NCBI RefSeq assembly: GCF_011516635.5
Contig: NZ_CP096255.1
Location: forward strand, 2,726,501-2,790,500
Length of the DNA stretch: 64,000 nt
DNA from: Bradyrhizobium barranii subsp. apii
GTDB taxonomy: Bacteria > Pseudomonadota > Alphaproteobacteria > Rhizobiales > Xanthobacteraceae
Reading direction: 5' to 3'
Shown here: positions 27,880-37,369 of the stretch, piece by piece
Layout: each line of letters begins with the position of its first letter
How positions within the stretch are numbered: position 1 is the stretch's first letter
Made by a program: the position numbers and the translations under genes
The notes under the pieces: generated by a model
The model's database searches: none
What the model was told of the DNA's origin: nothing
What the model saw: only the letters and a program-made list of their open reading frames with translations

Positions 27880-28302
27880 AAGAGATCGGATCGGCAAGCT
27901 GCCATCGTTCTTGAAGATCTCGGCGCAATACACGACGCGAACGCCGTTCATCTTGCACAGGAACTCGTAGTAGGCGCTCTCGTCGGTGTCCTGAAAGCGT
28001 CCCCACCGGCTGACGTCATAGACGAGGATCTGATCGAAGTCGGCCTCGCCCGATTGGACGTCTTCGATCAGCTCGATAAGACCGGGCCGGCCTTTGATCC
28101 GCAGGCCGCTCCGGCCTTGATCCTCATAGGTCCGGACGACCGTGAGGCCGTTAGCTGCCGCATAAGCGGCAATGGCCGCGCGCTGGTTCTCGATCGAATA
28201 GCGCTGAAGCTCTCTCGACATCCGGACATATTGCGCGGCACGCTGCGTCCGCAGGCGCCTAGCCAGGTTCGTCCCCTTGCGCACGACCAATTCGTTGGCC
28301 AT
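27880..28302 (-). pseudogene. N-terminal fragment of a serine recombinase
   Basis: The frame starts MANELVVRKG and carries the resolvase catalytic core: AAQYVRMSRELQRYS (with the serine), TYEDQGRSGLRIKGRPGL and ILVYDVSRWGRF. It follows the family as far as AEIFKNDGSLP and then loses similarity and runs into an unrelated Trp/Arg-rich tail that overlaps the zinc-ribbon gene in another frame. The DNA-binding recombinase domain is missing, so it cannot act alone. A deletion near 27890 probably removed it. Confidence 0.8.
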
Positions 28303-28556
28303 GACCCGCTCGCCTCAGAGCAGTACCTTGGTGGGATTACACCGCTAAGTCTCAGGTATTGCAAGTGAAAGGTAGCGCAGGTACCTCGTGAGCGCTCGTC
28401 ACGATTTTCCAAGACCGCAATCCAGGTTGCGATACTGCGCCGTCGAAGGATGAAGAGAACGCCGAATATCCGCAACGGGGTCATTCGCGACTAGGCAAGC
28501 CGGCAGCGAGTCCAGTGACGTCCGCTGCGTCGCCGAAAGTGCCAATTCAGTCCTAG

Positions 28557-28778
28557 TTAGCCGATCTTGGTTCGCAGCGCATACGCGTGAAGCCCGCCGT
28601 CTCTCTGTGCATCGCTTGTATTCTGTGCGTGCGCTGCGGCTTGGTTGACCGCCGCGCGGCTGTGCCGGTCTTCAGGCGCGAGCTCCATGACGGCTCTGTG
28701 TAGTTCAGCCGGGATCGTCAGCGTACTTTCCCGTGGCTTGTCGGCCCATTGCCAAAAGCGATCGAATGCATCCATCAC
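28557..28778 (-). CDS. Small conserved protein next to DNA ligase
   Basis: The protein has 73 residues: MMDAFDRFWQWADKP, then STLTIPAELHRAVMELAPEDR. The start overlaps the ligase stop by four bases (ATGA), so it was translationally coupled to the ligase. No catalytic motif is visible. With its promoter side cut off by the composite insertion in the ligase gene, expression is doubtful. I do not recognise a named family. Confidence 0.65.
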   Translation of the reverse strand: MMDAFDRFWQWADKPRESTLTIPAELHRAVMELAPEDRHSRAAVNQAAAHAQNTSDAQRDGGLHAYALRTKIG

Positions 28779-29153
28779 AGGTCCTCCCGCAGGCCCCGGA
28801 AAAACGGGTGCCTGACCTTTCCCTCGGCCGACTTCGCGCGATACTCGATCTCGGCCAGAAGCTTGGGTTCAACCCAGATGCCCTTGTGGTTGATGCGCTT
28901 GGCATAGGGCTGGGTCTTTCGGATCAGGGGTTTAAGCCGCTTCTGCAGATCGGCGGCCGAGACCTTGTCGAAGCCGTGGTCGACTTTGCCAGCGTAGACC
29001 AGATCGTCGCCCTTGCGCCGGCCCACATAGAGCCCGTCCCACTTCGTGCCATCGAGTGCGAAACCGGCAATGGTCAGCGTCTCCCGCTGCACGCAGGTCT
29101 TCTTGACCCAGTCGTTCGTGCGTCCCTTCGGATAGGCACTGTCCCGTACCTTA
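28775..29153 (-). pseudogene. ATP-dependent DNA ligase (LigD type), 3' part
   Basis: The frame carries the ligase C-terminal OB fold: GRTNDWVKKTC, then GFALDGTKWDGLYVG, KRINHKGIWVEPKLLAEIEY and the tail RHPFFRGLREDL. Joined to the 5' part at 34085-34629 across the insertion (TTA duplication at 29151-29153 and 34085-34087), it reads GLEGVVSKVRDSAYPKG without a break, so the pair is one gene split by 4.9 kb. The C-terminal domain is needed for nick engagement, so the gene is inactive as it stands. This kind of ligase works with Ku in non-homologous end joining. Confidence 0.9.
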
Positions 29154-30089
29154 GTGTCTGTTCCAAAACATGTTGAGTCGAATGAATCGGTTGTGATTCA
29201 AGGTGAGCGGCCTGATTCGATGGGGACGCGCCGCCAATGTGGACTACCGAGAACCGTGCACGCTACGACCGCAGCCGCCTGCGCTATCCGAGCGACTTGA
29301 CCGACGAGGAGTGGGCGCTGATCGCGCCTCGCATCCCGCCGGCCAAGCGCGGCGGCAACAAGCGTACGGTGGACCTGCGCGAGATTGCCAACGGGCTGAT
29401 GTACATCCTGAGCACAGGTTGCCAGTGGCGCGCGATCCCCAAGGACCTGCCGCCGCGCTCGACGCTGTATGGCTACTTCGATCTGTGGAGCTGGAACGGC
29501 ACGCTCGATAAAATTCATCACGCCCTCTATGTCGAATGTCGCGAAAGGGCCGAGCGCGAGGCTTCTCCCACCGCCGCCATCATCGATAGCCAGAGCGTGA
29601 AAAGCGCTGAAAAAGGGGGCCTCATGATCTCCATGGCTACGACGCGGGCAAGAAGATCAAGGGCAAGAAGCGGCACATTCTCGTCGACACGCAAGGCCTC
29701 TTGATGCACGCCATCGTGCATGCGGCGGACATCCAGGATCGCGACGGCGGCGTGCTCCTGATGGCAACGTTGTTCGGCCTCTATCCCTTTCTTCTGAAGC
29801 TCTACGCCGACGGCGGATATCAAGGGCCACATTTCCAGAAGGGGCTGCGTAGCGCTCTGAAGCGCGTGAACCTCGAAATCGTCAAACGCTCCGATCAGGC
29901 TCACCGTTTCGTCGTCTTGCCCAAACGCTGGATCGTCGAGCGTACCTTTGCCTGGCTCGGGCGATGCCGAAGACTGTCCAAAGATTGGGAATGCTTCAAT
30001 CACAGGGCGCTCGCCTTTCTCAAGCTGGCCTCCATCCGACTCATGCTGCGAAAGCTATGCAATCCAAGGTAATCTTTCCGGACAGACTC
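29154..30089 (+). mobile_element. IS5-family element, left copy of the composite (936 bp)
   Basis: The ends are gtgtctgttcca and gagtctgtccgg (reverse), with TTA on both sides. It is in inverted orientation to the copy at 24427 and of the same length. I saw no difference between them in the coding part. Confidence 0.94.
29237..30072 (+). CDS. IS5-family transposase, orfA/orfB joined by frameshift
   Basis: orfA is 29237-29704 and orfB 29701-30072, linked by the GAAAAAGGGGG slippery run near 29610. The protein is identical to that of the copy at 24444. Asp in IIDSQ, Asp in YADGG and Glu in VERTF form the DDE set. Confidence 0.9.
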
Positions 30090-30093
30090 TTAG

Positions 30094-31615
30094 TCTTACT
30101 GCGTCACAAACGGTGGTCTGTGAAATGGGCGAACTTGATTGCACAACAAGGACATCTCGACAACGTTCGGACCAGCCCTTGTTCGAGTCGCCGTCGCATC
30201 GTCGTGATCGAATTTGGAATGTGACGTTGGGTCCGTAGCGGCAGAACCGCGGGGTCTGTAATCCGCGGAAACGCGAGCGAGCGGGATCGGCCGGGCGCGC
30301 CGAGCGCCTGAGGGGGGAAACGCCTCCCGCTCGGAGATCAGGAATCCGAAGGCTGCAATGCACATCGTTGCGTGATGATGAAAGCCGCGCCAGCCGCGTC
30401 CCTCGAAGTGGCCAAGCCCGACCTCCTGCTTGAGTTCCTGATAGTCGCGTTCGATGCGCCAGCGCAATTTAGCCGTCTCTACGAGAGTCCGGAATGCCAC
30501 ATCCTCCGGCAATGTCGAGAGCCAGTATTTGGTAGGCTGGTCCTCGCCTTTCGGCCATTCGATCAGCAACCATTCCTCCAACCGCTGGGTGGTTTGCCAA
30601 TAATCACGGTGCGCGGCACGGACCCGCACGCGGGCAAAGCGCGAGCTCAGCTTTTCGTTCGTTCCTTGCCGCCACGTGATGGTGCGCCAAGCTTTGGCCG
30701 GCAGGCCGATCGCGAGCGCTTTAACGGCGGCCGGCCGACGCTGACGGTTGCGGCGCATCAGTTTCGGGGGACGGCCGCGGCCCGACCATGGCTTCGGCGG
30801 CAAGGGACCGGTGCCGGGCGCCCATACCGTTGTGCTCGACAGAAGACCCGCCACATAGGTCAATCCCAGCGCCGTGATCTCCGTGCGCAGATCGCTGTTG
30901 TTGCCATAGCCCGCGTCCATCAGCACGACACCACGCGGAAGGCCGGTCGCACAGGCCCACCGCAACTGCTCCAGCGCGATCTCCGGCTTGGTCCGGAAGC
31001 CGACTTCGGCAGGAATGCCCACCTTGCGCCGCCGATCGCAATCCTCAGTCCATTCCTTCGGAAGATAAAGGCGGTAGGCAACAGGCAGGCTGGCGTGGTG
31101 ATTGGCAATCGATAATGACACCGCCACCTGGCAATTATCCTGCTTGCCGAGCTGCCCGCAATATTGCCGTGCAACTCCAACCGAATGTCGCCCCTGCTTG
31201 GGAAATCCGGTGTCATCGATGATCCAAGCTTCGATCGGGCCCTGGCGTTCGATCGCCGGCAGGACCATCTCTCGTACCTTGCCCAGCACCTTCTCATCCG
31301 ACCAGGCGCCGCTGCCGACGAAATGCAGCAGCGATTGATGTTGGGCGGCCGTCCGTTCCGGAGCCGTCATCGCCGCCATTGGCTCCACGCTCTTACGACC
31401 GCCACAGGCCATGAGGCCGACGCAATAGTCGCGCAGCGGTGCCTTCCGATCAGCATGACCGATGACGCTGGCAAGCCCTTCCAAATACGTCGCAAATCGC
31501 ATCTCACTGGTCTTGGTGCCACGCCCGCTCATGTAGCCTCCTCGGCTGATGGTCCATGCTTCAACCATCGCTGATTCCGGCCGGATAAAGCCTGCGGTTT
31601 TGTGACTCAGTCGTT
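30094..31615 (-). mobile_element. IS701-family element A (1522 bp)
   Basis: The left end is tcttactgcgtcacaaac after TTAG (30090-30093). The right end, read inward, is aacgactgagtcacaaaa before CTAG (31616-31619). The shared actg.gtcacaaa core marks the inverted repeats. The YTAR-type tetranucleotides at the borders suit the family. Confidence 0.8.
30096..31532 (-). CDS. IS701-family transposase (element A)
   Basis: The protein has 478 residues from the ATG at 31532 (MSGRGTKTSEMRF); longer upstream starts would lie outside the element. IS701/IS4-type landmarks are IEAWIIDDTGFPKQGRHSVG (first Asp), GVVLMDAGYGNNSD (second Asp) and RWRIERDYQELKQEVGL (Glu with the Y-R/K-E signature). The stop codon lies within the terminal repeat and the tail after RPRGSAAT is longer than in element B, which suggests loss of the original stop. 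It is similar to but clearly distinct from element B. Confidence 0.9.
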   Translation of the reverse strand: MSGRGTKTSEMRFATYLEGLASVIGHADRKAPLRDYCVGLMACGGRKSVEPMAAMTAPERTAAQHQSLLHFVGSGAWSDEKVLGKVREMVLPAIERQGPIEAWIIDDTGFPKQGRHSVGVARQYCGQLGKQDNCQVAVSLSIANHHASLPVAYRLYLPKEWTEDCDRRRKVGIPAEVGFRTKPEIALEQLRWACATGLPRGVVLMDAGYGNNSDLRTEITALGLTYVAGLLSSTTVWAPGTGPLPPKPWSGRGRPPKLMRRNRQRRPAAVKALAIGLPAKAWRTITWRQGTNEKLSSRFARVRVRAAHRDYWQTTQRLEEWLLIEWPKGEDQPTKYWLSTLPEDVAFRTLVETAKLRWRIERDYQELKQEVGLGHFEGRGWRGFHHHATMCIAAFGFLISEREAFPPSGARRARPIPLARVSADYRPRGSAATDPTSHSKFDHDDATATRTRAGPNVVEMSLLCNQVRPFHRPPFVTQ

Positions 31616-31619
31616 CTAG

Positions 31620-33145
31620 TCTTACTGAGTCAGAGTGTCGCGGCCCTTGTCGACAGGAATCATATATTTGAGAAGACTCACTTTTCGTCATGCGGGGGCT
31701 GAGATGAGTCTGACAAAATCGGGAGACGTAGCGTCGCGGTTTTCGGCATATATTGAGGGCCTTGCGAGTGTGATCGGCCATGCAGGACGCGCCAAACCGC
31801 TGCGCGACTACTGTACCGGGCTGATGATGCCATGCGATCGCAAGAGCGTCGAGCCGATGGCGGCAATCACGGCACCTGAGCGGACAGCAGCGCAACATCA
31901 GTCGTTGTTGCATTTAGTCGGTCAAGGTGACTGGTCGGATCAGCAGGTGTTGGCCAAGGTCCGTGAGTTAGTGCTGCCGGGCATCGAACGCTGCGGGCCG
32001 ATCGAAGCGTGGATCATTGATGATACGGGCTTTCCCAAGAAGGGGCGGCATTCAGTCGGCGTTGCGCGGCAATATTGCGGCCAGTTGGGCAAGCAAGACA
32101 ATTGTCAGGTGGCCGTATCTCTTTCGCTTGCGAACCATCATGCGAGCTTGCCGGTGGCCTATCGGCTCTATCTCCCAAAGGAGTGGGTGACGGACCGTAC
32201 ACGTCGGCGCAAAGCCGGAGTCCCCAAGGAAATCACCTTCAAGACCAAGCCGGCAATTGCACTTGATCATTTGCGCTGGGCCTGTGCGGTGGGCTTGCCG
32301 CGCGGCGTGGTCCTGATGGACGCCGGCTACGGCACCGACACCGCTCTGCGTGGGAGTATTACCGAACTGGGCCTGAGCTACGTGGCCGGCATCTTGCCAC
32401 AAACCTCGGTATGGGCGCCCGGAACCGGACCGCGGCCGCCGAAGGCATGGTCGGGGAACGGACGACCTCCGAAACTGCTACGGCGTGACAGCAAACACCG
32501 ACCGATTTCGGTCAAGAAGCTTGCGATCGGTCTGCCAGCACATGCTTGGCACAAGATCACGTGGCGTGAGGGTACGGCAGAACCGTTGTCTTCGCGGTTT
32601 GCCCGTGTGCGCGTCCGTCCGGCACATCGAGATTACTGGCTCGCCGAAAGCCGGCCCGAGGAATGGCTGCTGATCGAGTGGCCAGAGGGCGAGGCAGCAC
32701 CAACCAAATATTGGTTTTCAACGCTTGCAGCCAACATTGGATTTCGTCAGCTGGTCGATATTGCCAAGCTGCGCTGGCGCATCGAGCGCGACTACCACGA
32801 ACTCAAACAGGAGGTTGGCCTTGGTCACTTCGAGGGACGAAGCTGGCGTGGCTTCCACCACCACGCAACATTGTGCATTGCCGCCTACGGTTTTCTAGTC
32901 TCCGAGCGAGAGACGATTCCCCCCTCAGAAGCAGCCTCCACCAAAATCTTCAAGGAAGCTGCTATTCCCGCAACCTATCGGCCGAGGGGATCCGCCATTG
33001 CGGCCTGAACGACACGTTCCGAATTCGATTGCGACCGTCCGACGAAGATTGAGCGCTGCGCTCGTCGTCACACTATCTCGATGCCCTTGTTGCATCAGGG
33101 CACTCTCAAGTCAAAGTGGCTATCGAAATTTATGACGCAGTAAGA
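31620..33145 (+). mobile_element. IS701-family element B (1526 bp)
   Basis: The left end is tcttactgagtcagag after CTAG. The right end is tgacgcagtaaga before TTAG (33146-33149), an inverted match. It is head-to-head with element A and shares the CTAG tetranucleotide with it. Confidence 0.8.
31704..33008 (+). CDS. IS701-family transposase (element B)
   Basis: The protein has 434 residues from the ATG at 31704 (MSLTKSGDVASRF). It has the same landmarks as element A: AWIIDDTGFPKKGRH, VVLMDAGYGTDTALRG and RWRIERDYHELKQEVGL. It ends YRPRGSAIAA, the usual C-terminus. It appears intact. Divergence from A through much of the protein (for example ITFKTKPAIALDHL versus VGFRTKPEIALEQL) shows these are two related elements rather than a recent duplication. 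Confidence 0.92.
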   Translation: MSLTKSGDVASRFSAYIEGLASVIGHAGRAKPLRDYCTGLMMPCDRKSVEPMAAITAPERTAAQHQSLLHLVGQGDWSDQQVLAKVRELVLPGIERCGPIEAWIIDDTGFPKKGRHSVGVARQYCGQLGKQDNCQVAVSLSLANHHASLPVAYRLYLPKEWVTDRTRRRKAGVPKEITFKTKPAIALDHLRWACAVGLPRGVVLMDAGYGTDTALRGSITELGLSYVAGILPQTSVWAPGTGPRPPKAWSGNGRPPKLLRRDSKHRPISVKKLAIGLPAHAWHKITWREGTAEPLSSRFARVRVRPAHRDYWLAESRPEEWLLIEWPEGEAAPTKYWFSTLAANIGFRQLVDIAKLRWRIERDYHELKQEVGLGHFEGRSWRGFHHHATLCIAAYGFLVSERETIPPSEAASTKIFKEAAIPATYRPRGSAIAA

Positions 33146-33148
33146 TTA

Positions 33149-34084
33149 GTGTCTGTTCCAAAACATGTTGAGTCGAATGAATCGGTTGTGATTCAAGGTG
33201 AGCGGCCTGATTCGATGGGGACGCGCCGCCAATGTGGACTACCGAGAACCGTGCACGCTACGACCGCAGCCGCCTGCGCTATCCGAGCGACTTGACCGAC
33301 GAGGAGTGGGCGCTGATCGCGCCTCGCATCCCGCCGGCCAAGCGCGGCGGCAACAAGCGTACGGTGGACCTGCGCGAGATTGCCAACGGGCTGATGTACA
33401 TCCTGAGCACAGGTTGCCAGTGGCGCGCGATCCCCAAGGACCTGCCGCCGCGCTCGACGCTGTATGGCTACTTCGATCTGTGGAGCTGGAACGGCACGCT
33501 CGATAAAATTCATCACGCCCTCTATGTCGAATGTCGCGAAAGGGCCGAGCGCGAGGCTTCTCCCACCGCCGCCATCATCGATAGCCAGAGCGTGAAAAGC
33601 GCTGAAAAAGGGGGCCTCATGATCTCCATGGCTACGACGCGGGCAAGAAGATCAAGGGCAAGAAGCGGCACATTCTCGTCGACACGCAAGGCCTCTTGAT
33701 GCACGCCATCGTGCATGCGGCGGACATCCAGGATCGCGACGGCGGCGTGCTCCTGATGGCAACGTTGTTCGGCCTCTATCCCTTTCTTCTGAAGCTCTAC
33801 GCCGACGGCGGATATCAAGGGCCACATTTCCAGAAGGGGCTGCGTAGCGCTCTGAAGCGCGTGAACCTCGAAATCGTCAAACGCTCCGATCAGGCTCACC
33901 GTTTCGTCGTCTTGCCCAAACGCTGGATCGTCGAGCGTACCTTTGCCTGGCTCGGGCGATGCCGAAGACTGTCCAAAGATTGGGAATGCTTCAATCACAG
34001 GGCGCTCGCCTTTCTCAAGCTGGCCTCCATCCGACTCATGCTGCGAAAGCTATGCAATCCAAGGTAATCTTTCCGGACAGACTC
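33149..34084 (+). mobile_element. IS5-family element, right copy of the composite (936 bp)
   Basis: The ends and length are the same as the copy at 29154, with TTA at 33146-33148 and 34085-34087. The orientation is the same as the left copy, so the two form direct repeats able to recombine and delete the cargo. Confidence 0.94.
33232..34067 (+). CDS. IS5-family transposase, orfA/orfB joined by frameshift
   Basis: orfA is 33232-33699 and orfB 33696-34067, with the same slippery run and DDE residues as the other intact copies. I saw no difference in the translated sequence. Confidence 0.9.
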
Positions 34085-34629
34085 TTAGAGACCACGCCTT
34101 CGAGGCCGATCTTGCAGGCGTGCGCGAACATCTCGCGGCCGTTTATCTCGAAACTTTCGCTGAACTGGATGTCGGTGCCATTCAGGATCTTCTTGAGTTC
34201 GGCCTTGCGCTGAAACAGCGGTAGTTTCCGAATATCGCGACCGTTCAGATAGATTAGATCGAAGGCCACAAGCACGATGCTCTTCGACTTGCCCTTGAGT
34301 TCGTTCTGCAGGACCGAGAAATCGGTCGTGCCGTCGGCGGCCGGTACCACGATTTCGCCGTCCACCACGGCCGAGGTCGCCTTGATCCGCCAGGCGTCAT
34401 GGGCAACCTTCTTGAAACGATGCGTCCAATCGTGGCCGCGGCGCGTGAAGATCGTCGCCGCCTCATTGGCCAGGTGGACCTGAACACGGTAGCCGTCGAA
34501 TTTGATTTCGTGGATCCAGCGGGCCCCTGACGGCACCTTGTCGATCGCGGATGCCAGGGCGGGCTCGACGAAGCCGGGCAGGGGCGCCTTGAGGCCGATC
34601 GCCTCGGGCCTTTTACGCTGAAACGCCAC
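34085..34629 (-). pseudogene. ATP-dependent DNA ligase (LigD type), 5' part
   Basis: The start is a GTG at 34629 (VAFQRKRPEAIGLKAPLPGF). The nucleotidyltransferase motif I is clear: WIHEIKFDGYRVQVHL, with the adenylated lysine in EIKFDGYR. It is followed by VVDGEIVV, VAFDLIYLNG and the motif IV-like GLEGVVSK. The frame is cut at 34085 by the IS5 composite; the rest is at 28775-29153. Restored, the gene encodes about 305 residues, a standalone ligase domain without primase or phosphoesterase parts. It was transcribed toward the small gene at 28557. Confidence 0.9.
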
Positions 34630-34733
34630 TGAAGGACTCCACGCTACAGCCGATTCAAATTGGCACAGTTCGAATCGTTCCGGAACCTCAGAATCCCATT
34701 CGCGTTGCTTGGATGTCATAACAGGAGGCACCC

Positions 34734-34916
34734 ATGGCGGTAGCGAAGAAGATGGCGCGCGGACGAAAACAGGACCGGGCGCGGGTGGCCGGCGGGCAGA
34801 ACTACGAAGTGCAGTACGAGGCAACGAAGACCAGAAAGTCGGCATCAGCCGTGAAAAAGGCCGTCAAAAAGGTCGGCAATGCGCGCAAGCGCGTGGAGAA
34901 GAAGCTGGGCCGTTGA
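34734..34916 (+). CDS. DUF3606-family small basic protein
   Basis: The protein has 60 residues and a strong AGGAGG seven bases before the ATG. It is very Lys/Arg rich. The core DRARVAGGQNYEVQYEATK followed by AVKKAVKKVGNARKRVEKKLG matches the DUF3606 pattern (DR.R....YEV.YW..., then A...VG.....V...L). Such small proteins are common in rhizobia and have no known function. The basic charge would allow DNA binding. It is divergent from the ligase gene. Confidence 0.75.
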   Translation: MAVAKKMARGRKQDRARVAGGQNYEVQYEATKTRKSASAVKKAVKKVGNARKRVEKKLGR

Positions 34917-34956
34917 AGTGGGAAGGCCGGGCTGGCTTGAGGCTCGGCTCGGCCTT

Positions 34957-35220
34957 CTAGTCCGGGGGACATTCAGGGCAGGTATCACCAATCGAGTTCA
35001 GCACGTCACGAACCTCGGCCGCCGCTGCATCACGGGAGACGCCTGCTGGCGGGTCGCCACGGGCGATATCAAAGGCCCGCTCCCGTGCATGCGGATCGGC
35101 GCGATCCTGCATCCAACCGTGTTCTTCGCACTCGCGGATGGCGCCAGCCTCCTGGAGCACGTGGATCGCCCATCCGCGCAGCGTCCGTATCGTTGGTCTT
35201 CGTTCGCGCGTCATCAGCAT
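34957..35220 (-). CDS. Small conserved protein, paralogue of the one at 57082
   Basis: The protein has 87 residues: MLMTRERRPTIRTLRGWAI, then EHGWMQDRADPHARERAFDIAR, and a C-terminal IGDTCPECPPD with a CxxC pair. A close relative is encoded at 57082-57354, and both sit beside remnants of repair genes (ligase and YedK). Function is unknown. Conservation of two copies in one window shows it is a real protein. Confidence 0.75.
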   Translation of the reverse strand: MLMTRERRPTIRTLRGWAIHVLQEAGAIRECEEHGWMQDRADPHARERAFDIARGDPPAGVSRDAAAAEVRDVLNSIGDTCPECPPD

Positions 35221-35462
35221 TGAGATAGCTCCTGATACGACGAATCCTTATGTCCGTCATTCGTTCCCCCGTTAGCACAGGGCCGGGATTCGCAATGACG
35301 AGCGAGCAAGGCTTGGTGCAATGCGACCACGAACTGTCCGCTTCTCGTTTGGGCGCGTGCGGCTTCGCCGCACCGGGCTCTCGTGTTGGGGTGGACGGCC
35401 CCCTTCCGCCACACTGCATGGCAAGAAGAGGTCGTCGCTGACCTCAAACGAAGGAGCCGCCC

Positions 35463-36503
35463 GTGGAAACGATTGTTCGCATCGGTCTGGATACGTCGAA
35501 GAGTGTGTTTCAGCTGCATGGCGTTGACGAGACGGAGCAGCCGATTCTACGGCGTAAGTTGAGACGTGGGCAGGTTTTGGAGTTCTTCAGTCGTTTGCCG
35601 CCTGCACTTGTCGCGCTGGAGGCTTGCGGGGCATCGCACTATTGGGCGCGGGAACTGCAATCGCTCGGGCACGAGGTGGCGATGATTCCGCCGCAATATG
35701 TCAAACCGTACGTGCAGCGCGGGAAATTCGACGCTGCGGACGCCGAGGCAATTTGCGAGGCGGCAAGCCGGCCGAAACTGCGCAAGAACTTTGTGCCTAT
35801 CAAGAGCCCCGAGCAGCAGGGCGCACAGATGCTCGCGCGTGTGCGCAACCAGTTCATAGGCAGGCGGACCCAACTTGCCAATTCTATCCGCGGCTACGCC
35901 GCTGAATTCGGCTTTACCGCGCCTAAGGGACTTTCGCGGCTTCCGCAATTGCTGATCGATATCAAGGCCGATGCAACAGTCCCCGACTTGGCGAAGGAGT
36001 TGGTGGACGCCTTGGCGGCAGAACTGGCGCGCGTCGACGACCAGATCGCCACGCTCGACAAGAAGCTTATGCAACTCCACCGGAGTAACGAGATGAGCCG
36101 ACGGCTGGCGGCTATCCCGGGCGTTGGTCCGATCGGTGCGACGCTGCTTTCAATCAAGGTCGTGGATGCTCGCGGGTTCAAGTCGGCAAGAAACTTTGCC
36201 GCCTGGCTCGGCCTGACCCCAAAGAATCACTCGACCGCCGGGAAGAACAGGCTCGGCGTGATTACACGCGCCGGCGACGGCATGTTGCGAACCGTTTTGG
36301 TGGCTGGCGCGACGGCCGTGATCGCAGATATGCGCCGACGGGAAACTCGGTCCTGGCCCTGGCTGAAAGACATCATCGCACGCAAGCCGCCGAAGCTCGT
36401 GGCCATAGCGTTGGCAAACAAGCTGGCGCGGATTGCCTGGAAACTGATGGTCAGTGGTGAGCGGTATCGACCTGCAAGCAGCGTTATGCCGATGCCAACA
36501 TAG
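35463..36503 (+). CDS. IS110-family transposase
   Basis: The protein has 346 residues with RIGLDTSKSVFQLHG, LVALEACGASHYWA and QRGKFDAADAEAI at the N-terminus (DEDD) and IPGVGPIGATLLSI in the C-terminal domain. It is a relative of the transposase at 26302 but distinct. It appears intact, with full length. The GTG at 35463 is preceded by AAGGAG. Borders of the element were not defined. Confidence 0.92.
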   Translation: METIVRIGLDTSKSVFQLHGVDETEQPILRRKLRRGQVLEFFSRLPPALVALEACGASHYWARELQSLGHEVAMIPPQYVKPYVQRGKFDAADAEAICEAASRPKLRKNFVPIKSPEQQGAQMLARVRNQFIGRRTQLANSIRGYAAEFGFTAPKGLSRLPQLLIDIKADATVPDLAKELVDALAAELARVDDQIATLDKKLMQLHRSNEMSRRLAAIPGVGPIGATLLSIKVVDARGFKSARNFAAWLGLTPKNHSTAGKNRLGVITRAGDGMLRTVLVAGATAVIADMRRRETRSWPWLKDIIARKPPKLVAIALANKLARIAWKLMVSGERYRPASSVMPMPT

Positions 36504-37315
36504 CCTTGAACGAAACGTAGAGCTTGGCGGCCAGACCGGCAGGTTTGACGCCGAGGGCGGAACTTGCAGGACAGGAAGAGGTGGTACGTTCGGCGCAAGC
36601 CGGTCAGTGAAATGCTCCGCTCGGTTTACCGGCAGAAAATGCCGCTCTCGTGTTTGGATCTCACTGTCCGCGAAGCCCATCTTGGCCGGTGGTCGCAAGA
36701 CCCGAAAACAGGCCGGACATATGAGCGCAAGCGATCCGAGCATGCTGCCAGAGCCGTTCTTGCAAGTCGGGGGCCGTCCACATATGAACCGAGCGCGTTG
36801 CGTCTCGGCCATTCGGCTTCGATCCCTCACGCAAGCAGATATAATGTGTCGCTCGCCGGAGGCACTCGCACGAAGGGCTGCCGCTGCGCGGCACCGCTAT
36901 CACTGCCCGTCGCGCGGGTGCCTTGTTAACCGGTCTCGCGACTGCACTCGGTCCCGGGTCCCGCCGCGTTCCGCGTCGGCGCTATGCTGACCCTCCTGCG
37001 GGTGCCCCTTTTGATTTTCTCACTCTTGCTCTTGTTTTCGATCTCTTGTTTTGGCCTGCGCTGACTTGCTCAACGTTCTAACGCTTGAGACCTAATGGGC
37101 GCTGCCCCTCGCGCGCGCCAGGGTAAAGCGCCGGCTGGCGCCGGCGCCGACCCGAGCGGTCTCCCCGGTCTTCCGTGCTTTCGAGGGCGTCACCTTCTCG
37201 AACGGCTGACATGCGCTCGTGCAGACCCGCGTCTATCGAGCGGCCCTTGCGGGCGGGCGATCCCTCCGCTCGGGTCGCCCTGGCGCTTGCTACCCCCGGT
37301 CTCGCCGACGGGCAG
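36504..37315. other. Non-coding stretch between IS110 and the ParB-like gene
   Basis: This is about 0.8 kb. The first half probably includes the 3' end of the IS110. From about 36990 the strand is pyrimidine-rich (ttttgattttctcactc) and then very GC-rich. Frames here are overlapping and unconvincing. It is a plausible promoter or leader region for the ParB-like gene. Confidence 0.35.
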
Positions 37316-37345
37316 GGGTGCAGGCGCGTGGTGCGCGCTGCACCC
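37316..37345. promoter_or_regulatory. Inverted repeat upstream of the ParB-like gene
   Basis: gggtgcag at 37316-37323 is repeated in reverse as ctgcaccc at 37338-37345, with a GC-rich 14-base centre. It ends 24 bases before the ATG at 37370, a position suitable for an operator or a leader hairpin. No function can be proved from sequence. Confidence 0.4.
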
Positions 37346-37369
37346 ATGGAAGCAAAAGGAAGAATGATC

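Larger units (their letters stand above)
29151..34087. mobile_element. Composite insertion IS5-IS701-IS701-IS5 inside the ligase gene
   Basis: Two intact IS5 copies in the same orientation (29154-30089 and 33149-34084) enclose 3.06 kb made of two IS701-type elements. The outer flanks share TTA, and deleting 29154-34087 restores the ligase frame. The whole unit thus behaves like one insertion with a 3-bp target duplication. The inner junctions also read TTAG. Confidence 0.85.

Noticed and set aside
31533-31913. N-terminal extension of the IS701-A transposase
   Set aside because: It crosses the element's right end and runs into element B on the other strand. The ATG at 31532 fits family N-termini.
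36504-37082. Frames of 120-220 codons between IS110 and the ParB-like gene
   Set aside because: They overlap in several frames on both strands, lack start signals and motifs, and have typical high-GC shadow composition.
37175-37369. N-terminal extension of the ParB-like protein
   Set aside because: The sequence is Arg/Pro/Ala-rich shadow-like, and a ribosome binding site supports the ATG at 37370.
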